DNA from: Oscillospiraceae bacterium
GTDB taxonomy: Bacteria > Bacillota > Clostridia > Oscillospirales > Oscillospiraceae
DNA: 5,310 nucleotides
Direction of reading: 5' to 3'
Assembly: GCA_017558545.1 (NCBI GenBank)
Contig: JAFYUG010000141.1
Span: 1-5,310 of the forward strand
The notes under the pieces are model-generated. The model was not told where the DNA came from and ran no database searches. It saw only the letters and a list, made by a program, of their open reading frames with translations. A program made the translations under genes and the position numbers. Positions 1 to 5,310 of this stretch are shown piece after piece; position 1 is the stretch's first letter, and every line of letters begins with the position of its first letter.

Positions 1-14
1 GAGCGAGTAAAAAT

Positions 15-47
15 TATGGGCTGAGCATAATAAATGCTCAGCCCATA
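15..47. terminator. Perfect stem-loop, possible terminator of an upstream gene
   Basis: A perfect inverted repeat has arms at 15-28 and 34-47 with a 5-nt loop (AATAA). A TAA at 8-10 just before it could be the stop codon of a gene running in from the left, but ten bases are too few to identify one. On the + strand no T-run follows the stem. On the - strand the stem is followed by five Ts (the A-run at 9-13), so it looks more like an intrinsic terminator for leftward transcription, or a bidirectional one. The stem is certain; the direction of function is not. Confidence 0.5.
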
Positions 48-190
48 GCGATATAGATTTGCTTTGCAAATCTGCGATATATATCTTGCGATATGCGATA
101 TAGGCTTCGCCTGCCATATGTTTTCTTCGAAAACACTTATGCAAACAGACCTTCTTAAAAAGAAAGTCTGTTTGCTTTTTTATATCGCAA
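48..190. repeat. Cluster of GCGATAT repeats with small hairpins
   Basis: GCGATAT occurs as a direct repeat at 48-54, 74-80, 88-94 and 95-101. Its inverse ATATCGC is at 182-188; extended, TTGCGATAT (86-94) and ATATCGCAA (182-190) form a 9-bp inverted pair. Between the copies lie perfect mini-hairpins: 55-62/66-73 (loop TTT), 102-105/109-112 (loop TTC), 120-125/129-134 (loop TTC), and the large terminator stem at 141-175. A 10-bp self-complementary GATATATATC lies at 76-85. No reading frame fits. It looks like a modular palindromic intergenic repeat of the kind seen in many copies in gut Clostridia; copy number cannot be judged from one window. Confidence 0.6.
141..181 (+). terminator. Strong intrinsic terminator upstream of mnmG
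   Basis: A 10-bp perfect stem (141-150 with 166-175) continues, after a C-A mismatch, into a 5-bp inner stem (152-156 with 160-164) with an AAA loop. It is followed at once by six Ts (176-181). This is a textbook rho-independent terminator. It lies upstream of the mnmG promoter, so it insulates the operon from upstream transcription and does not attenuate it. Confidence 0.8.
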
Positions 191-214
191 AGCGATGTTA
201 TGCACACCGCAGGA

Positions 215-243
215 TTGACATTTTCTCTCTTATGCCGTAGAAT
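215..243 (+). promoter_or_regulatory. Sigma-A type promoter of the mnmG-mnmA operon
   Basis: A perfect -35 box TTGACA (215-220), a 17-bp spacer and a -10 box TAGAAT (238-243, 5 of 6 consensus) predict a start near 249-251. The leader is therefore under 30 nt, too short for a riboswitch. An imperfect 16-bp dyad (235-250, CCG...CGG ends, 6 of 8 pairs) is centred on the -10 box. Confidence 0.85.
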
Positions 244-263
244 ACTTCGGATAAACGAATTAT

Positions 264-270
264 AAGGTGG
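264..270 (+). promoter_or_regulatory. Ribosome binding site fixing the mnmG start
   Basis: AAGGTGG sits 7 nt before the ATG at 278. There is no ATG between this start and the conserved MnmG core; the first internal Met is residue 115, past the FAD motif. This site therefore supports translation of the N-terminal HTH extension as part of the enzyme. A GTG at 512 near the core lacks a comparable site. Confidence 0.8.
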
Positions 271-277
271 AAATACT

Positions 278-2356
278 ATGATTAAGGGATATATAAGCGC
301 CGCTGAGGCTGCAAAAAAGTGGGGCATCACCCCCAGAAGAGTGCAGAACTATTGCGCCGCAGGGGCTATTGAAGGAGTAATCCGCTTCGGCAGAAGCTAC
401 GGCATTCCCGAAAATGCTCCCAAGCCTAATGACGGACGCAAAAGCGCTGTTTATGAAGAGAAAACCCAGCTTCCCGGCGGAATACCCATATATGAAGCAG
501 GTCAGTGCAAGGTGGCGGTTATAGGCGCAGGCCACGCAGGCATAGAGGCTGCTTTGGCCGCCGCACGATTGGGCCTTGACACCATCATCTTCACCATAAA
601 TCTGGACGCCATTGGCAATATGCCATGCAACCCCGCCATAGGCGGCACAGGCAAGGGGCATCTTGTCCGTGAAATTGACGCTTTGGGCGGTGAAATGGCC
701 GTGGCTTCCGACAAGGCCGCCATACAGTACCGTATGCTCAACCGCGGTAAAGGCCCCGCTGTTCATTCTCTCCGCGCTCAGTGCGACCGCCGCAAGTATC
801 AGGAGATTATGAAGCACACTCTTGAAAAGCAGGCTAATCTTCAGGTGAAGCAGGCTGAGGTTGTGGAAATCGGAGTGAGAGATGGCCGCGTCTGCTCTGT
901 CACCACTGCCACCGGCGCCCGTTTCCGCTGCGAAGCCGCCATTATTGCCACCGGCACTTACCTCAAGGGCAAGACCATAGTTGGCGAGGTGGTGCGGGAT
1001 TCCGGCCCTGACGGCTTGGCCGCCGCAGGAGAACTCAGCGCCTGCCTTGAGGCCATGGGCCTTCCCCTCCGCCGCTTCAAAACCGGAACTCCCCCCAGAG
1101 TTAATGCCCGCAGCGTGGATTATTCCAGAATGGAGGTTCAGCCCGGCGACGAGGTCATAGAGCCCTTCTCCTTCCAAACTGACGCCTCCACCCTTGTGAA
1201 CAGCCGCGTATGCTATCTCACCTATACAAACGCCGAGACCCACGGAGCTATCAAGGAAAATCTCCACCGCAGCCCCATCTATTCCGGCGTTATTGAGGGT
1301 GTTGGCCCCAGATATTGCCCCAGCATTGAAACCAAGGTTATGACCTTCCCCGATAAGCCCCGCCACCAGCTCTTTGTAGAGCCCATGGGTCTTAACACGG
1401 AGGAGCTTTATATTCAGGGCTTTTCCTCCTCCATGCCCGAGGAAGTTCAGCTTCGCATGATGCGCTCCATCCCCGGCCTTGAAAATGCGGAGATGATGCG
1501 CTGCGCTTACGCAATTGAGTATGACTGCGTTGACCCCACCGCCCTCCATCCCACCCTTGAAACCAAGGCCGTCAGCGGTCTTTACGGCGCGGGACAGTTC
1601 AACGGCTCCTCCGGTTATGAGGAGGCCGCCGCTCAGGGTCTTGTGGCTGGTATAAACGCCGCCATGAAAATTCTTGGCAGAGAGAGCATGGTGCTTCGCC
1701 GCAGCGACGGATATATAGGAACTCTCATCGATGACCTTGTCACCAAGGGCACCGAGGAGCCCTACCGCATGATGACCTCACGCACGGAGTATAGACTTAT
1801 TCTCCGTCAGGATAATGCCGACGAGCGCCTTTGCCACATTGGCAACCGCGTTGGTCTTGTAAGCGATGAGCGCCTTGAGGCGGTTAAGGAAAAGTATGCC
1901 GCTGTGGAAAAGGAGATGTATCGCCTTGAGCATACCGGCCTTGCCCCCAGTGAAGAGCTGAATTCCTTCCTTGAGGCAAAAGGCACCGCCGCCGTCCTCA
2001 ACGGCTCCTCCCTTGCGGACCTTATCCGCCGCCCTCAGATAAGCTACGCCGCCCTTGGGGAGTTTGATAAAGAGCGCCCCGCTCTTCCCAAGGCCGTTTG
2101 GGAGCAGGCGGAGATACGCATAAAATATGAGGGCTATATACGCCGCCAGATGAAGCAGGTGGAAGAGTTCACCCGCCTTGAAAAGCGTCTGCTGCCTGAA
2201 AATATGGACTATTCCGGCGTTATAGGCCTGCGCCTTGAGGCCAGAGAAAAGCTGGGTCAGATTCGCCCCCGCTCCTTTGGTCAGGCCAGCCGCATTTCCG
2301 GCGTTTCCCCTGCGGATATAGCCGCGCTGATGGTCTATCTTGAGAACAACAAGTGA
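278..2356 (+). CDS. mnmG: tRNA U34 5-carboxymethylaminomethyl modification enzyme MnmG with N-terminal HTH fusion
   Basis: FAD-dependent enzyme that, with the GTPase MnmE, modifies C5 of the wobble uridine of tRNAs in the cytoplasm. The 692 residues exceed the usual 620-630. Residues 1-55 form an HTH module: helix about 7-16, recognition helix about 19-29, wing 33-45 with IRFGRS and a basic tail. A linker runs to about 76. The MnmG core follows, with the FAD motif GAGHAG at 83-88, a conserved cysteine C117 in MPCNPAIGG, the first family signature GPRYCPSIETK at 343-353 (C347), the second signature AGQFNGSSGYEEAAAQG at 438-454, and the C-terminal helical domain that binds MnmE/tRNA (about 615-690, YEGYIRRQ). 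Numbering is offset by exactly 70 from E. coli MnmG as I recall it (C47, C277), so the core looks complete and active. The start is fixed by AAGGTGG and the absence of a later ATG. It is followed 12 nt later by mnmA. Enzyme identity is near certain; the role of the HTH is unknown. Confidence 0.97.
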   Translation: MIKGYISAAEAAKKWGITPRRVQNYCAAGAIEGVIRFGRSYGIPENAPKPNDGRKSAVYEEKTQLPGGIPIYEAGQCKVAVIGAGHAGIEAALAAARLGLDTIIFTINLDAIGNMPCNPAIGGTGKGHLVREIDALGGEMAVASDKAAIQYRMLNRGKGPAVHSLRAQCDRRKYQEIMKHTLEKQANLQVKQAEVVEIGVRDGRVCSVTTATGARFRCEAAIIATGTYLKGKTIVGEVVRDSGPDGLAAAGELSACLEAMGLPLRRFKTGTPPRVNARSVDYSRMEVQPGDEVIEPFSFQTDASTLVNSRVCYLTYTNAETHGAIKENLHRSPIYSGVIEGVGPRYCPSIETKVMTFPDKPRHQLFVEPMGLNTEELYIQGFSSSMPEEVQLRMMRSIPGLENAEMMRCAYAIEYDCVDPTALHPTLETKAVSGLYGAGQFNGSSGYEEAAAQGLVAGINAAMKILGRESMVLRRSDGYIGTLIDDLVTKGTEEPYRMMTSRTEYRLILRQDNADERLCHIGNRVGLVSDERLEAVKEKYAAVEKEMYRLEHTGLAPSEELNSFLEAKGTAAVLNGSSLADLIRRPQISYAALGEFDKERPALPKAVWEQAEIRIKYEGYIRRQMKQVEEFTRLEKRLLPENMDYSGVIGLRLEAREKLGQIRPRSFGQASRISGVSPADIAALMVYLENNK

Positions 2357-2368
2357 GAGGATAAAGCC

Positions 2369-3364
2369 ATGAAAAAGGTAATTTTGGGTCTCAGCGGCGG
2401 CGTTGACTCTGCCGTTGCCGCAAGACTTCTGCAAAAAGAGGGCTACGATGTTCGGGGCCTTTATCTGGATATAGGCTCTCCCGAGGCCAAGGCCGATGCC
2501 ATTGCCACTGCTGAGTTTTTTGGGGTGGAGCTGGATATTCTGGATATATCCCGTGAGCTGGAGGAGAAGGTTTGCCGTCCCTTCATGGAAAGCTACCTGA
2601 GAGGCGAAACCCCCAACCCCTGCATCATGTGCAACCCTGCCGTTAAATTTGCCGCCATTTTGCAAAGAGCCGATGAGCTGGGCGCAGACTATATCGCCAC
2701 GGGCCACTATGCCCGCACTATGGATGGTGGGCTATACAAGGCTCATTCCGGCAATGACCAAAGCTATATGCTCTGCCGCCTCAAAAAAGAGCAGGTGGAG
2801 CGTCTGCTTTTGCCCCTTGGGGAGTTTGAAAAAACGGAAATCCGCGCCATGGCCGAGGAATTTGGCATCCCCGTGGCCTCCAAGCCCGACAGTATGGAGA
2901 TTTGCTTCATTCCCGATAAGGACTATGTTGGCTGGATGAGCCGCCGCACCAAGGTGCCCGGAGAGGGCAACTTCATCTTTGAGGGCAAGGTGATAGGCCG
3001 CCATCAGGGCATACACCGCTGGACAGTCGGCCAGCGCATCCCCGGCCTTTATAACGAGCGCAAGCTCTATGTAAGCGAAATTCGCCCCGAAAGCGACGAG
3101 ATAGTCCTGGCTCTTTGGGAAGATCTCTTCAAATATGAAGTTCGCATCCGTGATTTCAACTGGCTTATACCTGAGCCCACGGAGCCAATACAGGGCAGCG
3201 TGAAGGTGCGCCACACCAAATGGGAGTGCCCCGATTGCACCGTATATGTGGAAGGTGACATAGTCCGCGCCGAAACCGCGGATGCTCTTCGCGCCCCTGC
3301 CAGAGGACAGGCTGCGGTCATCTATAGTGGTGAGCGTGTTTTGGGCGGCGGATATATAGTGTAA
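2369..3364 (+). CDS. mnmA: tRNA-specific 2-thiouridylase MnmA
   Basis: ATP-dependent enzyme that replaces the C2 oxygen of wobble uridine U34 with sulfur in tRNAs for Lys, Glu and Gln, using persulfide sulfur from a cysteine desulfurase. The PP-loop SGGVDS is at residues 9-14, TGHYAR at 111-116, and NDQSYML at 129-135. The family's two key cysteines are C88 (PNPCIMCN) and C179 (EICFIPDK). The C-terminal beta domain ends in RVLGGGYI. C85 makes a CxxC with C88, the pattern seen in MnmA proteins proposed to hold an Fe-S cluster. At 331 residues it is compact (E. coli 368); part of the difference is a shortened segment after LYLDIG at about 32-36. A second CxxC (C287, C290) lies in the C-terminal domain. 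A GAGAGG ribosome site (2355-2360) overlaps the mnmG stop, so translation is probably coupled. It works on the same base as MnmG. Confidence 0.95.
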   Translation: MKKVILGLSGGVDSAVAARLLQKEGYDVRGLYLDIGSPEAKADAIATAEFFGVELDILDISRELEEKVCRPFMESYLRGETPNPCIMCNPAVKFAAILQRADELGADYIATGHYARTMDGGLYKAHSGNDQSYMLCRLKKEQVERLLLPLGEFEKTEIRAMAEEFGIPVASKPDSMEICFIPDKDYVGWMSRRTKVPGEGNFIFEGKVIGRHQGIHRWTVGQRIPGLYNERKLYVSEIRPESDEIVLALWEDLFKYEVRIRDFNWLIPEPTEPIQGSVKVRHTKWECPDCTVYVEGDIVRAETADALRAPARGQAAVIYSGERVLGGGYIV

Positions 3365-3377
3365 AATGCAAAATTAG

Positions 3378-3469
3378 CAAAATATGCATAAAATTGGCGG
3401 AGATGTGCAAATTACTTGGACATCTCCGCCATATTTTGTGGGGTTTTCTGTAAAAAAACCACAAAATAT
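3378..3469. terminator. Two abutting inverted repeats after mnmA, terminator and possible alternative structure
   Basis: The first hairpin has a perfect 12-bp GC-rich stem (3395-3406 with 3420-3431), a 13-nt loop, and only a weak T4 after it. The second has an 11-bp stem (3431-3441 with 3459-3469) enclosing T4 and A7 runs. ATATTTTG at 3431-3438 is also complementary to CAAAATAT at 3378-3385, upstream of the first hairpin, so it has two possible partners. Together they probably end the mnmG-mnmA transcript. Whether the switching potential matters is unknown. Confidence 0.6.
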
Positions 3470-3471
3470 GC

Positions 3472-3503
3472 TTGCATCTGGTGAGGGCTTGTATTATAAT
3501 ACA
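3472..3503 (+). promoter_or_regulatory. Promoter with palindromic -10 region, for the small exported protein gene
   Basis: A consensus -10 box TATAAT (3495-3500) lies 17 bp after a weak -35 TTGCAT (3472-3477, 3 of 6). The -10 box is inside a perfect 14-bp palindrome TGTATTATAATACA (3490-3503), the shape of an operator for a dimeric repressor. The predicted start is near 3507, giving a leader of about 67 nt. The promoter is likely; the operator is inference. Confidence 0.65.
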
Positions 3504-3573
3504 TAACATATTGGGGTGGACTAGGTCTGCCGTGTCTATATTTCGTGTTTTTTGATGGTTTGGAGCGTCGCAA

Positions 3574-3999
3574 ATGAAAAGATTTGCTTTTGGCGTGCTG
3601 GCTGTATGCATGGTAGTGCTGCTGGTCGTCAGTCTCAACGGTGGTTTTAACGACGTTGAAAAACAGAATATAAATTATAACGAGGCAGCCTTCACAATGC
3701 CCAAGTCCCTCACCGGTGCCAAGGACATAAGCAGTTTCCTCATTGGCGATTTCGTTGGTGATGATGGCAGCAAGCTCAGCTTTGACGGTACGGGCTCCAT
3801 GAGACGCATAGGCGCCGATGGTATGGTAATAACCGGAAGCTACGCCCTTTTGCAGCAGAGTGATGGCAGCGTTATGGCTCACTTCGTATTCGAGGCAGGA
3901 GAAGAATTCTATGGCTTCTCTCTGGTGTCCGAGCTGGGTGAATACATCCTGCAGAATGAGGCCGGCAAGTCCATCAAGTATGCCCCTATCCTATATTGA
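3574..3999 (+). CDS. Small exported or membrane-anchored protein of unknown function
   Basis: I do not recognise this 141-residue protein. It opens with MKR and a hydrophobic stretch (about 4-21), which fits a signal peptide or an N-terminal anchor. C12 in LAVC is not a convincing lipobox, because Val at -1 and the early position are wrong. Residues 22-50 are polar and probably a linker. From about 55 to 138 the sequence alternates short predicted beta strands with turns (FVGDDGSKLSFDGTGSM, then VITGSYALL, VMAHFVF, FYGFSLV, GEYIL). This resembles lipocalin-like small beta-barrel domains in clostridial surface proteins, in which a G-D/W-x-G-D-x-G start is followed by a F-D-G-x-G strand. This is a fold guess, not a function. 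GGAG at 3562-3565 lies 8 nt before the ATG. It has its own promoter, and a hairpin follows 7 nt after the stop, separating it from alaX. Confidence 0.8.
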   Translation: MKRFAFGVLAVCMVVLLVVSLNGGFNDVEKQNINYNEAAFTMPKSLTGAKDISSFLIGDFVGDDGSKLSFDGTGSMRRIGADGMVITGSYALLQQSDGSVMAHFVFEAGEEFYGFSLVSELGEYILQNEAGKSIKYAPILY

Positions 4000-4006
4000 T
4001 TTATTA

Positions 4007-4034
4007 AAAGCGGAAAACTCTCGTTTTCCGCTTT
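4007..4034 (+). terminator. Terminator-like hairpin between the small gene and alaX
   Basis: A perfect 12-bp stem (4007-4018 with 4023-4034) has a TCTC loop. Its 3' arm ends in TTT and is followed by CTTCATATCTTTT, an interrupted T-run. It starts 7 nt after the stop of the small gene and ends 30 nt before the alaX start. No promoter is visible in those 30 nt, so termination here is probably partial and alaX is read through. Confidence 0.65.
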
Positions 4035-4064
4035 CTTCATATCTTTTCGGAAAGGATAAAAATT

Positions 4065-5213
4065 ATGACTGAGAAGCTTTATTACCTTGACCCCTATATG
4101 AGCTCTTTTAATGCAAAGGTACTCTCCTGCGCCCAAAGCAAGAAGGGCTGGGAAATAGTTCTCGACCGCAGCGCCTTTTATCCCGAAGGGGGAGGCCAGC
4201 CCGGTGACAGCGGCTATATAGGCGCTGTGAGAGTGGAGGATACCCACGAGAAAAATGGGGAGATAGTCCATTACTGCGCCGAGGCTCTCGAAGTGGGAGC
4301 AGAGGTAGATTGCACCATAGACTTTGACCGCCGCTTTGACTTTATGCAGCAGCATTCCGGCGAACACATGGTAAGCGGACTTATCCATGAGCGCTTCGGC
4401 TGCGACAATGTGGGCTTCCACATGGGCAAGGACACCGTAACAATAGATTTCAACTGCGCCATCAGCGAAGAGGCTCTGCGCGAAATTGAGATAAAGGCCA
4501 ATGCCCTCATTTGGGAAAATAGACCTGTTCACATCTTCTGGCCCGATGCCGAGGCTCTTTCCGCCCTGCCTTACAGAAGCAAGAAGGAGCTGAGCGGGGA
4601 AGTAAGAATTGTTGAATTCCCCGGCACTGATATCTGCGCCTGCTGCGGAACTCATGTCCGCTCCACCGGCGAGATCGGCCTTATTAAGCTTCTCTCCGTC
4701 CATCCCTTCCGCGAGGGCGTTCGCATTGAAATGCTCTCCGGCAAAAGAGCCTATGACTATGTCACCACCGCTGCCGACCAGTGCCGCAGCATAGGTGCCA
4801 TGGTGTCTGCCAAGTTCGGCACAGCTGATAAGGCCGTTAAGAGATTGCAGGAAGAGCTTGTGGATGTGAATTATCGCCTCACCGCCATGGAAAACCGCGT
4901 CTTTGAGGTTATGGCTCAGGAATACGAGGGAGCGGAAAAGGCTCTTGTATTTGAAAGCCGCCTTTCCTCCGATGGCGTCCGCCGTTTGGCCGATGCCCTC
5001 ATGCAGCGCTGCAGCGGAGTTTGCGCCGTGTTCTCCGATAATGGGGACGGCAGCTTTAAGTATGCCATAGGTCAGAAAGACGGCGACCTTCGCGCCCTGG
5101 TGAAGGAGATGAACGCAGCTCTCTCCGGCCGAGGCGGCGGCAAGCCCTTCTTCGCTCAGGGCTCCGTGAATTGCAGCGAAGAGGATATTAAAAAGTTTTT
5201 TGAGAATAGATGA
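4065..5213 (+). CDS. alaX: Alanyl-tRNA editing protein, long form with DHHA1 domain (AlaX-L type)
   Basis: Free-standing relative of the alanyl-tRNA synthetase editing domain. The family hydrolyses Ser-tRNA-Ala and, in some members, Gly-tRNA-Ala in the cytoplasm, preventing misincorporation. The 382 residues match the long, DHHA1-bearing form. Visible parts in order are an N-terminal beta domain with the glycine-rich motif YPEGGGQPGDSG (39-50), the zinc site HSGEH (H97, H101) and CCGTH (C193, H197), a helical probably coiled-coil stretch at about 253-290, and a DHHA1 domain at about 291-382 with GRGGGKPFFAQGS (355-367). All four zinc ligands are present, so it should be active. It lacks the aminoacylation domain, so it is not a fragment of alaS. 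AAAGGA (4051-4056) lies 8 nt before the ATG. It appears to depend on transcription from the promoter at 3472-3500. The family is certain; substrate preference is inferred. Confidence 0.94.
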   Translation: MTEKLYYLDPYMSSFNAKVLSCAQSKKGWEIVLDRSAFYPEGGGQPGDSGYIGAVRVEDTHEKNGEIVHYCAEALEVGAEVDCTIDFDRRFDFMQQHSGEHMVSGLIHERFGCDNVGFHMGKDTVTIDFNCAISEEALREIEIKANALIWENRPVHIFWPDAEALSALPYRSKKELSGEVRIVEFPGTDICACCGTHVRSTGEIGLIKLLSVHPFREGVRIEMLSGKRAYDYVTTAADQCRSIGAMVSAKFGTADKAVKRLQEELVDVNYRLTAMENRVFEVMAQEYEGAEKALVFESRLSSDGVRRLADALMQRCSGVCAVFSDNGDGSFKYAIGQKDGDLRALVKEMNAALSGRGGGKPFFAQGSVNCSEEDIKKFFENR

Positions 5214-5218
5214 TCATA

Positions 5219-5253
5219 GCACCCCGCAGCATAGCTGCGGGGTGCTTCCTTTT
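5219..5253 (+). terminator. Strong intrinsic terminator after alaX
   Basis: A perfect 12-bp GC-rich stem (5219-5230 with 5234-5245) closes on an ATA triloop and is followed by TTCCTTTT. It begins 5 nt after the alaX stop codon and should end this transcript efficiently. Confidence 0.88.
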
Positions 5254-5256
5254 AAA

Positions 5257-5300
5257 GGCCCCCTTGCAAAGGGGGCTGTCTGCGAAGCAGACTGGGGGAT
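5257..5300. repeat. Double-hairpin palindromic intergenic repeat element
   Basis: Two perfect hairpins stand side by side: an 8-bp stem at 5258-5265 with 5269-5276 (loop GCA) and a 6-bp stem at 5278-5283 with 5287-5292 (loop GAA). TGGGGGATT follows, and its five Gs (5294-5298) could compete for the CCCCC arm at 5259-5263. The wording (GGCCCCCTTGCAAAGGGGGC, then TGGGGGATTG) resembles a multi-copy repeat I recall from gut Firmicutes genomes. Its right end may continue past the window. Confidence 0.6.
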
Positions 5301-5310
5301 TGGATAAAAA

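Noticed and set aside
48..190. CRISPR-like array from the repeated GCGATAT units
   Set aside because: The repeats are only 7 bp, spacing is irregular and the intervening pieces are palindromes.
512..514. GTG as an alternative start giving a normal-length MnmG
   Set aside because: No good ribosome site precedes it and it falls inside the first beta strand of the FAD fold, whereas the ATG at 278 has a strong site and a matching promoter.
260..1549. Long antisense open frame opposite mnmG (429 codons)
   Set aside because: It lies opposite a gene with clear family signatures. Its product is low-complexity in Gly/Ala/His/Leu, as expected from the reverse of GC-biased codons, and has no recognisable motif.
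1778..2707. Antisense open frame spanning the mnmG-mnmA junction
   Set aside because: It overlaps two convincing genes on the other strand, and its composition matches an antisense shadow.
3511..3540. Possible T-box (GGGTGGACTAGG resembles GGGTGGNACC)
   Set aside because: The match breaks down after GGGTGG. The predicted leader is only about 67 nt, too short for a T-box specifier stem and antiterminator.
3607..3609. Lipoprotein cysteine at residue 12 of the small protein
   Set aside because: LAVC has Val at -1, and the cysteine comes too early, inside the hydrophobic stretch, for normal signal peptidase II cleavage.
3412..3882. Antisense open frame opposite the small exported gene
   Set aside because: The + strand frame has a promoter, a ribosome site, a signal-like N-terminus and a hairpin after it. 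The - strand frame has a run through the inverted repeats and no recognisable features.

Overview
The window most likely comes from a gut-type member of the Clostridia (Oscillospiraceae/Ruminococcaceae-like or a related uncultured lineage). This is inferred, not proven. The evidence is GC-rich coding sequence with AT-rich gaps, strong AGGAGG-type ribosome sites, sigma-A style promoters, a small HTH module of a type I associate with Clostridia, and short palindromic intergenic repeats. All four genes lie on the + strand.

Layout. Positions 1-260 are non-coding: a perfect stem-loop that may end an upstream gene, then a run of small hairpins separated by GCGATAT repeats, then a strong intrinsic terminator, then a near-consensus promoter (TTGACA-17-TAGAAT). 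This promoter drives mnmG (278-2356) and, after 12 nt, mnmA (2369-3364). MnmG carries an in-frame N-terminal helix-turn-helix module of about 55 residues ahead of an otherwise complete enzyme. Positions 3365-3573 hold two abutting inverted repeats and a second promoter whose -10 box lies inside a perfect 14-bp palindrome. Then come an unidentified small exported or membrane-anchored protein (3574-3999), a terminator-like hairpin, and a long-form alanyl-tRNA editing protein AlaX (4065-5213). The window ends with a strong terminator and a double-hairpin repeat element.

How the genes fit together. MnmG (with MnmE, not in this window) installs the carboxymethylaminomethyl or aminomethyl group at C5 of the wobble uridine U34 of certain tRNAs. 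MnmA puts sulfur on C2 of the same base, so the first operon pairs two enzymes acting on one nucleotide. AlaX hydrolyses mischarged tRNA-Ala. The shared theme is decoding accuracy; the small exported protein does not obviously belong to it.

The most unusual item is the HTH-MnmG fusion, a possible DNA-binding (or RNA-binding) tRNA-modification enzyme that could act on its own promoter. That function is speculative. No mobile-element genes, CRISPR arrays, rRNA or tRNA genes were seen.
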